Source of the DNA: Streptomyces sp. NBC_00443
Lineage (GTDB): Bacteria; Actinomycetota; Actinomycetes; Streptomycetales; Streptomycetaceae
Assembly: GCF_036014175.1 (NCBI RefSeq)
Contig: NZ_CP107917.1
Coordinates: forward strand, 5,332,001 to 5,396,000
Reading direction: 5' to 3'
Length of the DNA: 64,000 nucleotides
Shown here piece by piece: positions 1-7,947 of this stretch. How positions within the stretch are numbered: the first letter of the stretch is position 1; each line of letters starts with the position of its first letter. The notes below the pieces were generated by a model. The model saw only the letters and a program-made list of their open reading frames with translations, had not been told where the DNA came from and did not search any database. The position numbers and the translations under genes were made by a program.

Positions 1-1
1 A

Positions 2-1528
2 CGGCTGCGGCGCGAGGGCGTCACCGACTTCGTCGTCCTGGAGCGGGCCGACAGCGTAGGCGGCACCTGGCGGGACAACAGCTATCCGGGGTGCGCGTGT
101 GACGTGCCGTCCCATCTGTACTCCTTCTCCTTCGCGCCCAACCCCGACTGGCCGCGCACCTTCTCCGGCCAGCAGCACATCCGCGCCTACCTGGAGCACG
201 TCACCGACGTCTTCCGGCTGCGGCCGCACATCCGCTTCAACTCGGAGGTGCAGCGGATGACCTGGAACGCCGAGCGGCTGTGCTGGGACATCGAGACCAG
301 CGGGGGCAAGCTGTCGGCCGACCTCGTCGTCTCCGCCACCGGGCCGCTGTCCGACCCGAAGATGCCGGACATCCCGGGGCTCGACTCCTTCCCGGGCAAG
401 GTCTTCCACTCCGCCCGCTGGGACCACGACTTCGACCTGCGCGGCAAGCGCGTCGCGATGGTCGGCACCGGCGCCTCCGCCATCCAGATCGTGCCGTCCA
501 TCCAGCCGCAGGTCGAGCGGCTCACGCTCTTCCAGCGCACCCCGCCGTGGGTCATGCCCCGCGTCGACCGTGCCATCAGCGGCGTCGAGCGTTCCCTGCA
601 CCGGGCCCTGCCCCTCACCGCGCAACTGCGCCGCGGACTGCTGTGGGGAATCCGGGAGCTGCAGGTCCAGGCGTTCACCAAGCGCCCCAACGAGCTCGGT
701 CTGATCGAGCAGTTGGCCAAGCGCAACATGGCCCGCTCCATCAAGGACCCGGCCCTGCGCGCCAAGCTGACCCCCGACTACCGCATCGGCTGCAAGCGGA
801 TCCTGCTGAGCAGTGAGTACTACCCGGCGCTCGCCCAGCCCAACGTGGACCTCGTCGCCAGTGGTCTGAGCGAGGTGCGCGGCTCGACCCTCGTCGCGGC
901 CGACGGCAGCGAGGCCGAGGTCGACGCGATCGTCTTCGGTACGGGTTTCCACGTCACCGACATGCCGATCGCGGACCGGGTGGTGGGTGCGCAGGGGCAG
1001 ACCCTCGCCGAGTCGTGGAAGGGCGGGATGGAGGCGCTGCGCGGCGCGTCCGCCGCCGGGTTCCCGAACTGGATGACGATCATCGGGCCCAACACGGGGC
1101 TCGGGAACTCGTCCATGATCCTCATGATCGAGTCCCAGCTGAACTACATGGCCGACTTCGTGAAGCAGCTGGACGTCCTCGGCGGACGCGCGGCTCTGGA
1201 CGCCCGGCCCAGCGCCGTGCACGCCTGGAACCGGCGGGTTCAGGAGCGCATGAAGCGGACGGTGTGGAACACGGGCGGCTGCACCAGCTGGTACCTGGAC
1301 GCCAGCGGCCGCAACACGACCGTCTGGCCCGGTACGACGACCGAGTTCCGCCGTGCCACGCGCCGGGTGGATCTGGCGGAGTACGAACTCCTGCGCGCGC
1401 CGGCCGAGATGGGCGACAAGGCGCAGGACGCAGAGTCACAGGACAGCAAGGCGAAGAACGGCAGGTCGGAGGACGCCAAGTCGAAGGACGCCAACTCCAA
1501 GGACGCCACGTCGGGGGTGACCGCGTGA
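2..1528 (+). CDS. Flavin-containing / Baeyer-Villiger-type monooxygenase (5' end outside window)
   Basis: The reading frame is already open at base 2, so the true start and the first FAD-binding motif lie left of the window. Visible from the edge is VGGTW, typical of class B flavoprotein monooxygenases. It is followed by the BVMO fingerprint FPGKVFHSARW (FxGxxxHxxxW) and a second Rossmann motif GTGASA for NADPH. Such enzymes oxidise ketones to esters or oxygenate heteroatoms in the cytoplasm; the substrate is unknown. The last ~35 residues are a low-complexity Asp/Lys/Ser tail (repeated K-D-A/S units) beyond the usual family end. The stop overlaps the GTG of the next gene (GTGA), so the two are probably translationally coupled. 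The order monooxygenase-hydrolase-SDR resembles the mycobacterial mymA-lipR-sadH arrangement. Confidence 0.9.
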   Translation, partial: RLRREGVTDFVVLERADSVGGTWRDNSYPGCACDVPSHLYSFSFAPNPDWPRTFSGQQHIRAYLEHVTDVFRLRPHIRFNSEVQRMTWNAERLCWDIETSGGKLSADLVVSATGPLSDPKMPDIPGLDSFPGKVFHSARWDHDFDLRGKRVAMVGTGASAIQIVPSIQPQVERLTLFQRTPPWVMPRVDRAISGVERSLHRALPLTAQLRRGLLWGIRELQVQAFTKRPNELGLIEQLAKRNMARSIKDPALRAKLTPDYRIGCKRILLSSEYYPALAQPNVDLVASGLSEVRGSTLVAADGSEAEVDAIVFGTGFHVTDMPIADRVVGAQGQTLAESWKGGMEALRGASAAGFPNWMTIIGPNTGLGNSSMILMIESQLNYMADFVKQLDVLGGRAALDARPSAVHAWNRRVQERMKRTVWNTGGCTSWYLDASGRNTTVWPGTTTEFRRATRRVDLAEYELLRAPAEMGDKAQDAESQDSKAKNGRSEDAKSKDANSKDATSGVTA

Positions 1529-2469
1529 GCCGGCTGATGCACGTCGCCACCGGGCCGTACGCCCCGCCCGCCCCCGCCCGTGAGCTGACGGCGATATCCG
1601 CCGACGGCGCGCGCCTGCACGTGGAGGTGCACGGTCCCGTCGACGACACGTCCGCGCCCGCCGTCGTGCTCGCACACGGCTGGACCTGTTCGACCGCCTT
1701 CTGGGCGGCCCAGATCCGGGAGCTGGCCGTCGACCACCGGGTCATCGCCTACGACCAGCGCGGCCACGGACGCAGCCCGGCGAGCCCGGCGTGCAGCAGC
1801 GACGCCCTCGCCGACGACCTCGAAGCCGTACTGGAGGCGACGCTCGCACCCGGCGAGAAAGCCGTGATCGTCGGGCACTCCATGGGCGGCATGACGGTGA
1901 TGGCCGCCGCCACCCGCCCGGGGTTCCGTGCGCACGCCGCCGCGGTCCTGCTGTGCAGCACGGGCGCCTCGCGGCTGGTCGCCGAGTCCACGGTCGTGCC
2001 GATGCGGCCGGGGCGGCTGCGGACCTGGCTGACGAAGCACATCCTCGGCTCGCGCGCGCCGCTCGGGCCGGTCACGCCCATCGCCAGGTCGATCCTCAAG
2101 TACGCGACGATGGGCCCCGGTTCGGCCTCGCACATGGTCGAGGCGTGCGCGCGGATCGTGCACGCGTGTCCGCGCAAGGTGCGATACGCCTGGTCGAACG
2201 TGCTGGATCTGCTCGATCTCGACCATGGCGTGCGGGAGTTGACGGTGCCGACCGCGGTGGTCGTCGGCACGGCCGACCGCCTGACTCCGCCGGTGCACGC
2301 CCGCTCGCTGGCCGCCGCGCTGCCGCACTGCCTCGGCGTCACCGAACTGCCCGGCCTCGGGCACATGACACCGGTCGAGGCGCCCGAGCTGGTGACCGGG
2401 AAGATACGCGAATTGGCAATGACGTACCCGCAGGCCAAGACGTACACGCAGGTCAAGGAGGGCGCATGA
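1525..2469 (+). CDS. Alpha/beta hydrolase (esterase/lipase-like)
   Basis: 314 residues starting at the GTG that overlaps the upstream stop (GTGA). It has an HGW oxyanion-hole segment near residue 50, the nucleophile elbow GHSMGG near 115, a late Asp in GTADRLTPP and the catalytic His in GLGHMTP, so the Ser-Asp-His triad is complete. No signal peptide is apparent, so it is probably cytoplasmic. Sitting between a BVMO-type monooxygenase and an SDR, it could cleave the ester or lactone made by the monooxygenase. That pathway role is inferred from context; the fold assignment is firm. Confidence 0.85.
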   Translation: MSRLMHVATGPYAPPAPARELTAISADGARLHVEVHGPVDDTSAPAVVLAHGWTCSTAFWAAQIRELAVDHRVIAYDQRGHGRSPASPACSSDALADDLEAVLEATLAPGEKAVIVGHSMGGMTVMAAATRPGFRAHAAAVLLCSTGASRLVAESTVVPMRPGRLRTWLTKHILGSRAPLGPVTPIARSILKYATMGPGSASHMVEACARIVHACPRKVRYAWSNVLDLLDLDHGVRELTVPTAVVVGTADRLTPPVHARSLAAALPHCLGVTELPGLGHMTPVEAPELVTGKIRELAMTYPQAKTYTQVKEGA

Positions 2470-3350
2470 GCAGGGTGAGCCTCGAAGGGCAGGTCGCCGT
2501 CGTCACGGGGGCGGCACGGGGCGTCGGGGAGCTGCTCGCCCGCAAGCTCTCGGCGCGCGGCGCGAAAGTGGCGCTCGTCGGGCTGGAGGCGGACGCCCTC
2601 AAGCAGGTCTCCGCACGGCTGCACAGCGACAGCGACCACTGGTACGCGGACGTGACGGACCACGAGGCGATGGCGCGGGTGGCGCGGGAGGTGAAGGAAC
2701 GGTTCGGGAAGGTCGACATCGTCGTCGCCAACGCGGGTGTCGCCAGCGGGGGACCCTTCGTGGACTCCGACCCGGAGGCGTGGCGGCGGGTCATCGAGGT
2801 CAACCTCATCGGGTCGGCGGTGACGGCTCGCGCGTTCCTGCCGGTGCTGATGGAGAGCCGGGGCTATCTGCTGCAGATCGCCTCGCTCGCGGCCATCACT
2901 CCGGCGCCGATGATGACCGCCTACTGCGCGTCCAAGTCGGGTGTGGAGGCGTACGCGCACAGTCTGCGGGCCGAAGTCGGTTACAAGGGCGTGCGGGTGG
3001 GGGTCGGGTATCTGTCCTGGACCGACACCGACATGGTGCGCGGCGCTGATCAGGACGACGTCATGCGGGAGTTGAGGAAGCGGCTGCCGTGGCCCTCCAA
3101 CAAGACCTATCCGCTGGGACCGGCGGTCGACCGGATCGTGGCGGGTATCGAGCGGCGCTCCAGCCATGTCTACGGGCAGTGGTGGCTGCGGGGGATGCAG
3201 GGGATCCGCGGCTATCTGCCGGGGATCATCGGGACCGTGGGGCAACGGGAGATGCGGCGCTTCGGGGACCGGCTGGTGGGAGTGCGCACGGGGCTGGTCG
3301 GAGCGGGCGGCGCCGCCGATGAGCAGGAGCGTATTACTCGGCGTAACTGA
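2466..3350 (+). CDS. Short-chain dehydrogenase/reductase
   Basis: 294 residues; the ATG overlaps the upstream stop (ATGA), making the third gene of a tightly coupled operon. Classical SDR features are present: nucleotide-binding TGAARGVG near residue 14, NAGVASG, the catalytic Ser in the IASLAA strand, and the YCASK active site. The C-terminal ~70 residues are longer and more basic than in minimal SDRs, as in SadH-like members, and could contact membrane or lipid substrate. It likely interconverts an alcohol and a ketone using NAD(P), feeding or draining the monooxygenase. Substrate not known. Confidence 0.87.
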   Translation: MSRVSLEGQVAVVTGAARGVGELLARKLSARGAKVALVGLEADALKQVSARLHSDSDHWYADVTDHEAMARVAREVKERFGKVDIVVANAGVASGGPFVDSDPEAWRRVIEVNLIGSAVTARAFLPVLMESRGYLLQIASLAAITPAPMMTAYCASKSGVEAYAHSLRAEVGYKGVRVGVGYLSWTDTDMVRGADQDDVMRELRKRLPWPSNKTYPLGPAVDRIVAGIERRSSHVYGQWWLRGMQGIRGYLPGIIGTVGQREMRRFGDRLVGVRTGLVGAGGAADEQERITRRN

Positions 3351-3439
3351 TCGACATGCGCAGGGTTATCGCCCGTGTGAATCTGGTCGAGGCCCCACCG
3401 AGGGGCCAACCCCCCCACTCACTACGGGAGTGAACCCAC

Positions 3440-3676
3440 ATGGGCATGAAGGACCAGTTCAAGGAGAAGTCCGAGCAGCTGCAGGAGCGTGCGCGTCAGC
3501 ACGGTCAGCAGGAGCAGGAGCAGGAGCGGGAGCGGGAGCGTCCGCAGGGGCAGCCGGAGCGTGGCCGTCCGCAGGGGCAGCCGGAGCGGGGCCGTCCGCA
3601 GCGGCCGCAGCGGGACGAGGAGTCTGACCGCATGCGTGAGGACGAGGAGCGCCTCGACCACGACTACGACCGGTAG
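3440..3676 (+). CDS. Small Gln/Glu/Arg-rich hydrophilic protein, unknown function
   Basis: 78 residues from ATG, preceded by a GGGAG ribosome site at 3425-3429. The composition is extreme: a Q/E/R-rich stretch, two PQGQPERGR units in tandem (about residues 35-53), then an acidic C-terminus ending HDYDR. There is no signal peptide, membrane segment or cysteine; it is likely intrinsically disordered or helical and cytoplasmic. A strong terminator follows within 20 bases, so it is its own transcription unit or the end of the preceding operon (90-base gap). I do not recognise a named family. Confidence 0.6.
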   Translation: MGMKDQFKEKSEQLQERARQHGQQEQEQERERERPQGQPERGRPQGQPERGRPQRPQRDEESDRMREDEERLDHDYDR

Positions 3677-3693
3677 TCAGTCGGTTCGCTGAG

Positions 3694-3732
3694 CGCGGGG
3701 CGCCCACTGTTCTGGTGGGTGCCCCGCGTTTT
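3694..3732 (+). terminator. Intrinsic terminator after the small hydrophilic protein
   Basis: A 14-base stem (3694-3707 with 3715-3728, one G-T pair) with a 7-base loop is followed by TTTT. It lies 18 bases after the stop of the small protein gene. Confidence 0.85.
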
Positions 3733-3771
3733 GGCTTGGAGGGGTGCGTTGTCGGGTGCGGGCCCGGTGGG

Positions 3772-3826
3772 GGCTGGTCGCGCCCACGCGGCGGAGCCGC
3801 ACATTGATACAGCCCCGCGCCCCTGA
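3772..3826 (+). repeat. Streptomyces-type intergenic repeat, copy 1
   Basis: About 52 bases here recur with only about three mismatches in reverse orientation at 48550-48605. A shortened form sharing both ends lies at 36140-36177. The core contains a short palindrome around GCGGCGGAGCCGC. I recall similar elements as common in Streptomyces intergenic DNA; function is unknown. It sits between a terminator and the end of the convergent tricorn gene. Confidence 0.75.
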
Positions 3827-3847
3827 GGAGGTGGGTGCCACCGCACC

Positions 3848-6800
3848 TCAAGAACGCGGCGGCAATTTTGGTCTTGACCGGTCCGGTACGTGTGCGTAAT
3901 CCGGCGGTGTCGCCGGGGGGTTGGTCTCCAACAGCTCCAGCGCCAGTTCCACCGCGTCCTTCAGCTGTGCATGCTTCCCCTCCGCCCAGTCCAGCGGCGT
4001 CCGCAGGACCTCGACGTCCGGGCTCACCCCCTTGTTCTCGATGCTCCAGCCGTACGCGTCGAACCAGGCCGCGTTCATCGGGACCGTGATCACCGTGCCG
4101 TCGCCCAGGCGGTGGCGGCCGGTCATGCCGACGACTCCGCCCCAGGTGCGCTGGCCCACTACCGGGCCCAGTTTGAGGAGTTTGAAGGCGGCCGTGATCA
4201 TGTCCCCGTCGGAGGAGGTCGCCTCGTCGGCGAGGGCGACGACCGGGCCGCGCGGGGCGTTCGAGGCGTACGACACCGGCTGGGCGTTGCGGGTGAGGTC
4301 CCAGCCGAGGATCGTGCGGGTGAGTTTCTCCACGACCAGCTCGCTGATGTGGCCGCCCGCGTTGCCGCGTACGTCCACGATCAGTGCGGGGCGGGACATC
4401 TCCATGCGCAGGTCCCGGTTGAACTGGGCCCAGCCCGAGCCGCCCATGTCCGGGATGTGGAGGTAGCCGCAGCGGCCGCCGCTCAAGTCCCTTACGACGG
4501 CACGGCGTTTGGCGACCCAGTCCTGGTAGCGCAGGGGGCGTTCGTCGATGAGGGGGACCACCGCCACGCGGCGTGCCCGGCCCGCCTCGCCCTCTGCCGG
4601 CGTGAACGTCAGCTCCACCGTCGTGCCGCCGGCGCCGGCCAGGAGGGGGTAGGGCCCGGTGACCGGGTCCACGGGGCGGCCGTCGACGTGGGTGAGGACC
4701 GCGCCTTCCCGGATTCCGGTGCCTGCCAGCGGGGAGCGGGCCTTGGAGTCGGAGGACTCGCCGGGGAGGATGCGCTTGACCATCCAGCCCTCGTCGCGGC
4801 GTACGAAGTTGGCGCCGAGCAGGCCCTGCCAGCGCTGGTAGTGGGCCGGGCCCTCGTTGCGGCGGGCTGCGGAGACGTAGGCGTGTGACGTGCCGAGTTC
4901 GCCGAGGACCTCGCGGAGCAGGTCCGCGAACTCGTCGGGGGAGGCGACCCGTTCCACGAGCGGGCGGTACTGGGCGAGGACCGCGTCCCAGTCGATGCCG
5001 CACATCTCCGGCTCCCAGAAGTACGCCCGGATCAGCCGGCCCGCCTCCGCGTAGGACTGCCTCCACTCCGCCGTCGGGTCGACCTGGTGCAGGATGCGGC
5101 GCAGGTCGATCCACACCGTCGTGTCACTGTCGCCGGACTCGGAGGCCGGAACACCTCGCAGGTCGTTCTCGTCGACCAGGACCAGCCGGGTGCCGTCGCC
5201 GCTCACCGCGAACCAGTCGAGATGGTCGACGAGTTCGGACTTCTTCGCCTTGCTGATGCTGAAGTGTTCGAGGGTCGGCCGGCCGGTCATGTCGTCCGGG
5301 TTGGCGAACGTCTCGCCCAGCGCGCCCGAGATCGGCCAGCGCAGCCACACCAGTCCGCCGCCCGCGACCGGGTACAGCGCCGAGTACTTGGATGCGGTGA
5401 CCGGGAAGGGAGTGACGCGGCTCTCCAGGCCCTCGATCTCGACGGTCGGTGCGCCGCCGTCCCCGCCCTCCTCGTCCTCGACCGGGTCCAGGCCGCCGGC
5501 CGCGGGGCGGCCCTCCGGGTTGAGGGCGAAGGGGGAGGGGGTCGCGGAGGACAGGGGGACCAGGTAGGGGCGGCAGCCCAGCGGGAAGGACAGGTCGCCG
5601 GTGTGGACGTCGTACACGGGGTCGAAGCCGCGCCAGGAGAGGAAGGCCAGGTAGCGGCCGTCCCGCGTGAACACCGGATTCTCGTCCTCGAAGCGGCCGT
5701 TGGTGACGTCGACGATCATCCGGTCCTTTATGCGGGCCAGCTTGATCTGGCGGAGGGTGCGGCCGATGCCGGGGTGGGACCACGTCAGCCAGCTGCCGTC
5801 CGGGGAGAAGGCCAGGTCCCGCACCGGGCCGTTGACGGACCGGATCAGCTCGGTGACCTCGCCGTTGGAGTCCTCCGTCACGTCCAGGAGCAGGAGGCGT
5901 CCGTCGTGCGCGGCGATCGCGACGCGCTCGCCCTGCGGGTCGGCGACCATCTCCAGGACCCGGCCCAGCTCGCCCGAGGCCAGTCGGCGGGGTTCGCGGT
6001 CGCCGGTCGCCCTGGGCAGGTAGGCGATCTCGACGGCGTCCTCGCCCTCGGCGTCCGTCACGTACGCGACCTGGCCGACCGAGCCGAGCATCTCCGGGAG
6101 CCGGACGCGTACACCCGGGGTGTCGCTGATCGTGCGGGCGGGGCCGTCCCGGTGGGTGAGCCAGTACAGGCTGCCGCGTACGACCACGGCGCTCGCGCGG
6201 CCCGTCTCGTCCACGGAGATGCCGTCGACGTGCTGGGCGGTCGGCACCTGGTAGGGACGGCGGCCCGCGCGCGGTCCGCTCAGGCGTACGTCGAGCCGGC
6301 GCGGCTCGGAGTCCGCGGCGAGGTCGTCCACGATCCACAGGTCGCCCGCGCACTGGTACACCACCCGGGTGCCGTCACTGGCGGCGTGCCGGGCGTAGAA
6401 GGCGTCGTGGTCGGTGTGCCGGCGCAGGCCGGAGCCGTCGTACGCGCACGAGTAGAGGTTGCCGATGCCCTCGTGGTCGGAGAGGAAGGCGATCCGGCCG
6501 CCGACGAACATGGGGGAGGCGAGGTGGCCGCCGATGTCCGCGAGCAGGCGTTCGCCGTGCAGCCACAGCCTGCCCGTGGCGCCGCCCCGGTAGCGCTTCC
6601 AGGAGGCCGGTTCGTGCGGCGGGGTGCCGGTCAGGAGCAGGGACTTGCGCTCGCCGTCGAGGTCGGCGACCTGGAGGTCGGAGCAGGGGCCCCAGGGGAG
6701 CTTGCGGCCGGGATCGCCGTCCGGGCGGACCTTGTAGGCCCAGGTGAAGTGGGAGAAGGGCTCGCCGTGCGAGGCGACGGCGAGGATCACGCCGTCGGGG

Positions 6801-7081
6801 GTCCAGCCGCACACCTGGGTGTCGGCCGAGCCCCAGTGGGTGAGCTGGCGGCCGTGGCCGCCGTCCACCGGGACGAGGTGGATCTCGGGGACCAGGCTGC
6901 GCCAGCTCGTGTACGCGATGTGGCGGCCGTCGGGGGAGAAGCGGGGGTGGCCGCTCTTGGTGCGGTCCACGGTGAGCCGCCAGGCGCGGGCCGGGCCGTC
7001 GAGGGGGGCCAGCCACAGGTCGTCCTCGGCCACGAAGCACAGCAGGTCGTCATGGAGGTGCGGCAGGCGCAGATAGCTCAC
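3848..7081 (-). CDS. Tricorn-type protease (S41 family, beta-propeller/PDZ)
   Basis: 1077 residues, the full length expected for tricorn core protease, a large cytoplasmic peptidase that trims oligopeptides released by the proteasome. The N-terminal two thirds are beta-propeller repeats (many SPDGxxIAYTS-like blades), followed by a core domain, a PDZ segment (about 775-850) and the S41 catalytic domain. Catalytic residues match the tricorn scheme: Ser-His in TSHAY (about 732-733), nucleophile Ser-Asp in SSDGD (about 957-958) and Glu in SIENKG (about 1015). The GTG start fits the conserved opening MSYLR-PH, but no Shine-Dalgarno sits at normal distance, so leaderless translation is possible. 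It is monocistronic and faces divergently from the TetR gene. Confidence 0.93.
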   Translation of the reverse strand: MSYLRLPHLHDDLLCFVAEDDLWLAPLDGPARAWRLTVDRTKSGHPRFSPDGRHIAYTSWRSLVPEIHLVPVDGGHGRQLTHWGSADTQVCGWTPDGVILAVASHGEPFSHFTWAYKVRPDGDPGRKLPWGPCSDLQVADLDGERKSLLLTGTPPHEPASWKRYRGGATGRLWLHGERLLADIGGHLASPMFVGGRIAFLSDHEGIGNLYSCAYDGSGLRRHTDHDAFYARHAASDGTRVVYQCAGDLWIVDDLAADSEPRRLDVRLSGPRAGRRPYQVPTAQHVDGISVDETGRASAVVVRGSLYWLTHRDGPARTISDTPGVRVRLPEMLGSVGQVAYVTDAEGEDAVEIAYLPRATGDREPRRLASGELGRVLEMVADPQGERVAIAAHDGRLLLLDVTEDSNGEVTELIRSVNGPVRDLAFSPDGSWLTWSHPGIGRTLRQIKLARIKDRMIVDVTNGRFEDENPVFTRDGRYLAFLSWRGFDPVYDVHTGDLSFPLGCRPYLVPLSSATPSPFALNPEGRPAAGGLDPVEDEEGGDGGAPTVEIEGLESRVTPFPVTASKYSALYPVAGGGLVWLRWPISGALGETFANPDDMTGRPTLEHFSISKAKKSELVDHLDWFAVSGDGTRLVLVDENDLRGVPASESGDSDTTVWIDLRRILHQVDPTAEWRQSYAEAGRLIRAYFWEPEMCGIDWDAVLAQYRPLVERVASPDEFADLLREVLGELGTSHAYVSAARRNEGPAHYQRWQGLLGANFVRRDEGWMVKRILPGESSDSKARSPLAGTGIREGAVLTHVDGRPVDPVTGPYPLLAGAGGTTVELTFTPAEGEAGRARRVAVVPLIDERPLRYQDWVAKRRAVVRDLSGGRCGYLHIPDMGGSGWAQFNRDLRMEMSRPALIVDVRGNAGGHISELVVEKLTRTILGWDLTRNAQPVSYASNAPRGPVVALADEATSSDGDMITAAFKLLKLGPVVGQRTWGGVVGMTGRHRLGDGTVITVPMNAAWFDAYGWSIENKGVSPDVEVLRTPLDWAEGKHAQLKDAVELALELLETNPPATPPDYAHVPDRSRPKLPPRS

Positions 7082-7158
7082 CTACCCATGCTTTTCCCGA
7101 GGGCGGACCTGAGCAACTCGTGACATGCCCGGCATAAGGGTGCGCGTGACCCAGGACA

Positions 7159-7226
7159 CGAACGAAACCGTTTCGTTTCGCTCGCGGAGTGGGGTACCTT
7201 CTAGGTGTACGAAACCGTGTCGTTCG
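7159..7226. promoter_or_regulatory. Two palindromic operators upstream of the TetR gene
   Basis: Two related imperfect palindromes, 7159-7180 and 7209-7226, share the core CGAAACCGT and have arms reading CGAAA/TTTCG or ACGAAA/TGTCGT. Their centres are about 48 bases apart, and they bracket the likely TetR-gene promoter region (TACCTT at 7195-7200). The layout is typical of autoregulated TetR genes controlling a neighbouring exporter. Confidence 0.7.
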
Positions 7227-7245
7227 GAGTGGGAAGGTGAGAGCC

Positions 7246-7845
7246 ATGACTGAGGCGGCAACGGCACGTCGCAGTCGGATCACCCCTGAGCGCGAGGCCG
7301 AGTTGTACGAGGCCGTGCTCGACCTGCTCCGGGAAGTCGGCTACGACGCCCTCACCATGGACGCCGTGGCGGCCCGCACCCGGTCCAGCAAGGCGACGCT
7401 CTACCGTCAGTGGGGCGGCAAGCCGGAGCTGGTGGCGAAGGCGATCCGGCACAACAAGCCGGGGAACATCGCCGACGTCGACACCGGGTCCCTGCGGGGC
7501 GACCTCCACGCCCTCACATCACGCGAGGACGACTGCCACATGCAGCAGAACGCCGCGCTGATGCGGGGTCTGTTCATGGCGGTGCACGCCAACCCCGACC
7601 TTCTGAGGGCCTTCAAGGAACTGCTCATCGAGCCGGAGATGGAGGAGTTCAACCGGGTGGTCCAGCGGGCCGTCGACCGCGGCGAGGTCCGCGCCGACTG
7701 CCCCGCGCTGGACTACGTGGTGCACATGCTCGTCGGCGCGTTCGCCACCCGCACCCTGATCGACGACCGGCCGCCGACGCAGTCCTTCCTCATGTCGTAC
7801 ATCGACGCCGTGGTCCTCCCCGCCCTCGGCGCGCCCACCCACTGA
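7246..7845 (+). CDS. TetR-family transcriptional regulator
   Basis: 199 residues from ATG at 7246, with GGGAAGG nine bases upstream; an in-frame GTG at 7237 is less likely. The N-terminal helix-turn-helix (about residues 17-62) includes TMDAVAARTRSSKATLYRQW, and the C-terminal half is a variable ligand-binding domain of the TetR_C class. It lies 102 bases upstream of an MMPL exporter on the same strand, and two palindromes precede it. It therefore probably represses itself and the exporter until a ligand binds. Ligand unknown. Confidence 0.9.
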   Translation: MTEAATARRSRITPEREAELYEAVLDLLREVGYDALTMDAVAARTRSSKATLYRQWGGKPELVAKAIRHNKPGNIADVDTGSLRGDLHALTSREDDCHMQQNAALMRGLFMAVHANPDLLRAFKELLIEPEMEEFNRVVQRAVDRGEVRADCPALDYVVHMLVGAFATRTLIDDRPPTQSFLMSYIDAVVLPALGAPTH

Positions 7846-7947
7846 CAGTCCCCTGAGCAAGCCCTCCACCTGACGTATCCGCTCACGTCGTCGGGCTGAT
7901 GACCCCTGCCCACGCACCAATCCACGACCTGACCGGGAGACGCCCTC

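Noticed and set aside
3459..5114. 551-residue open frame antisense to the tricorn gene end
   Set aside because: Arg/Pro/Gly-rich composition typical of shadow frames in high-GC DNA; the overlapping frame encodes a complete tricorn protease.
5087..7123. 678-residue plus-strand frame opposite tricorn
   Set aside because: Val/Gly/Ala/Arg-rich with no motif; a mirror of the real minus-strand gene.
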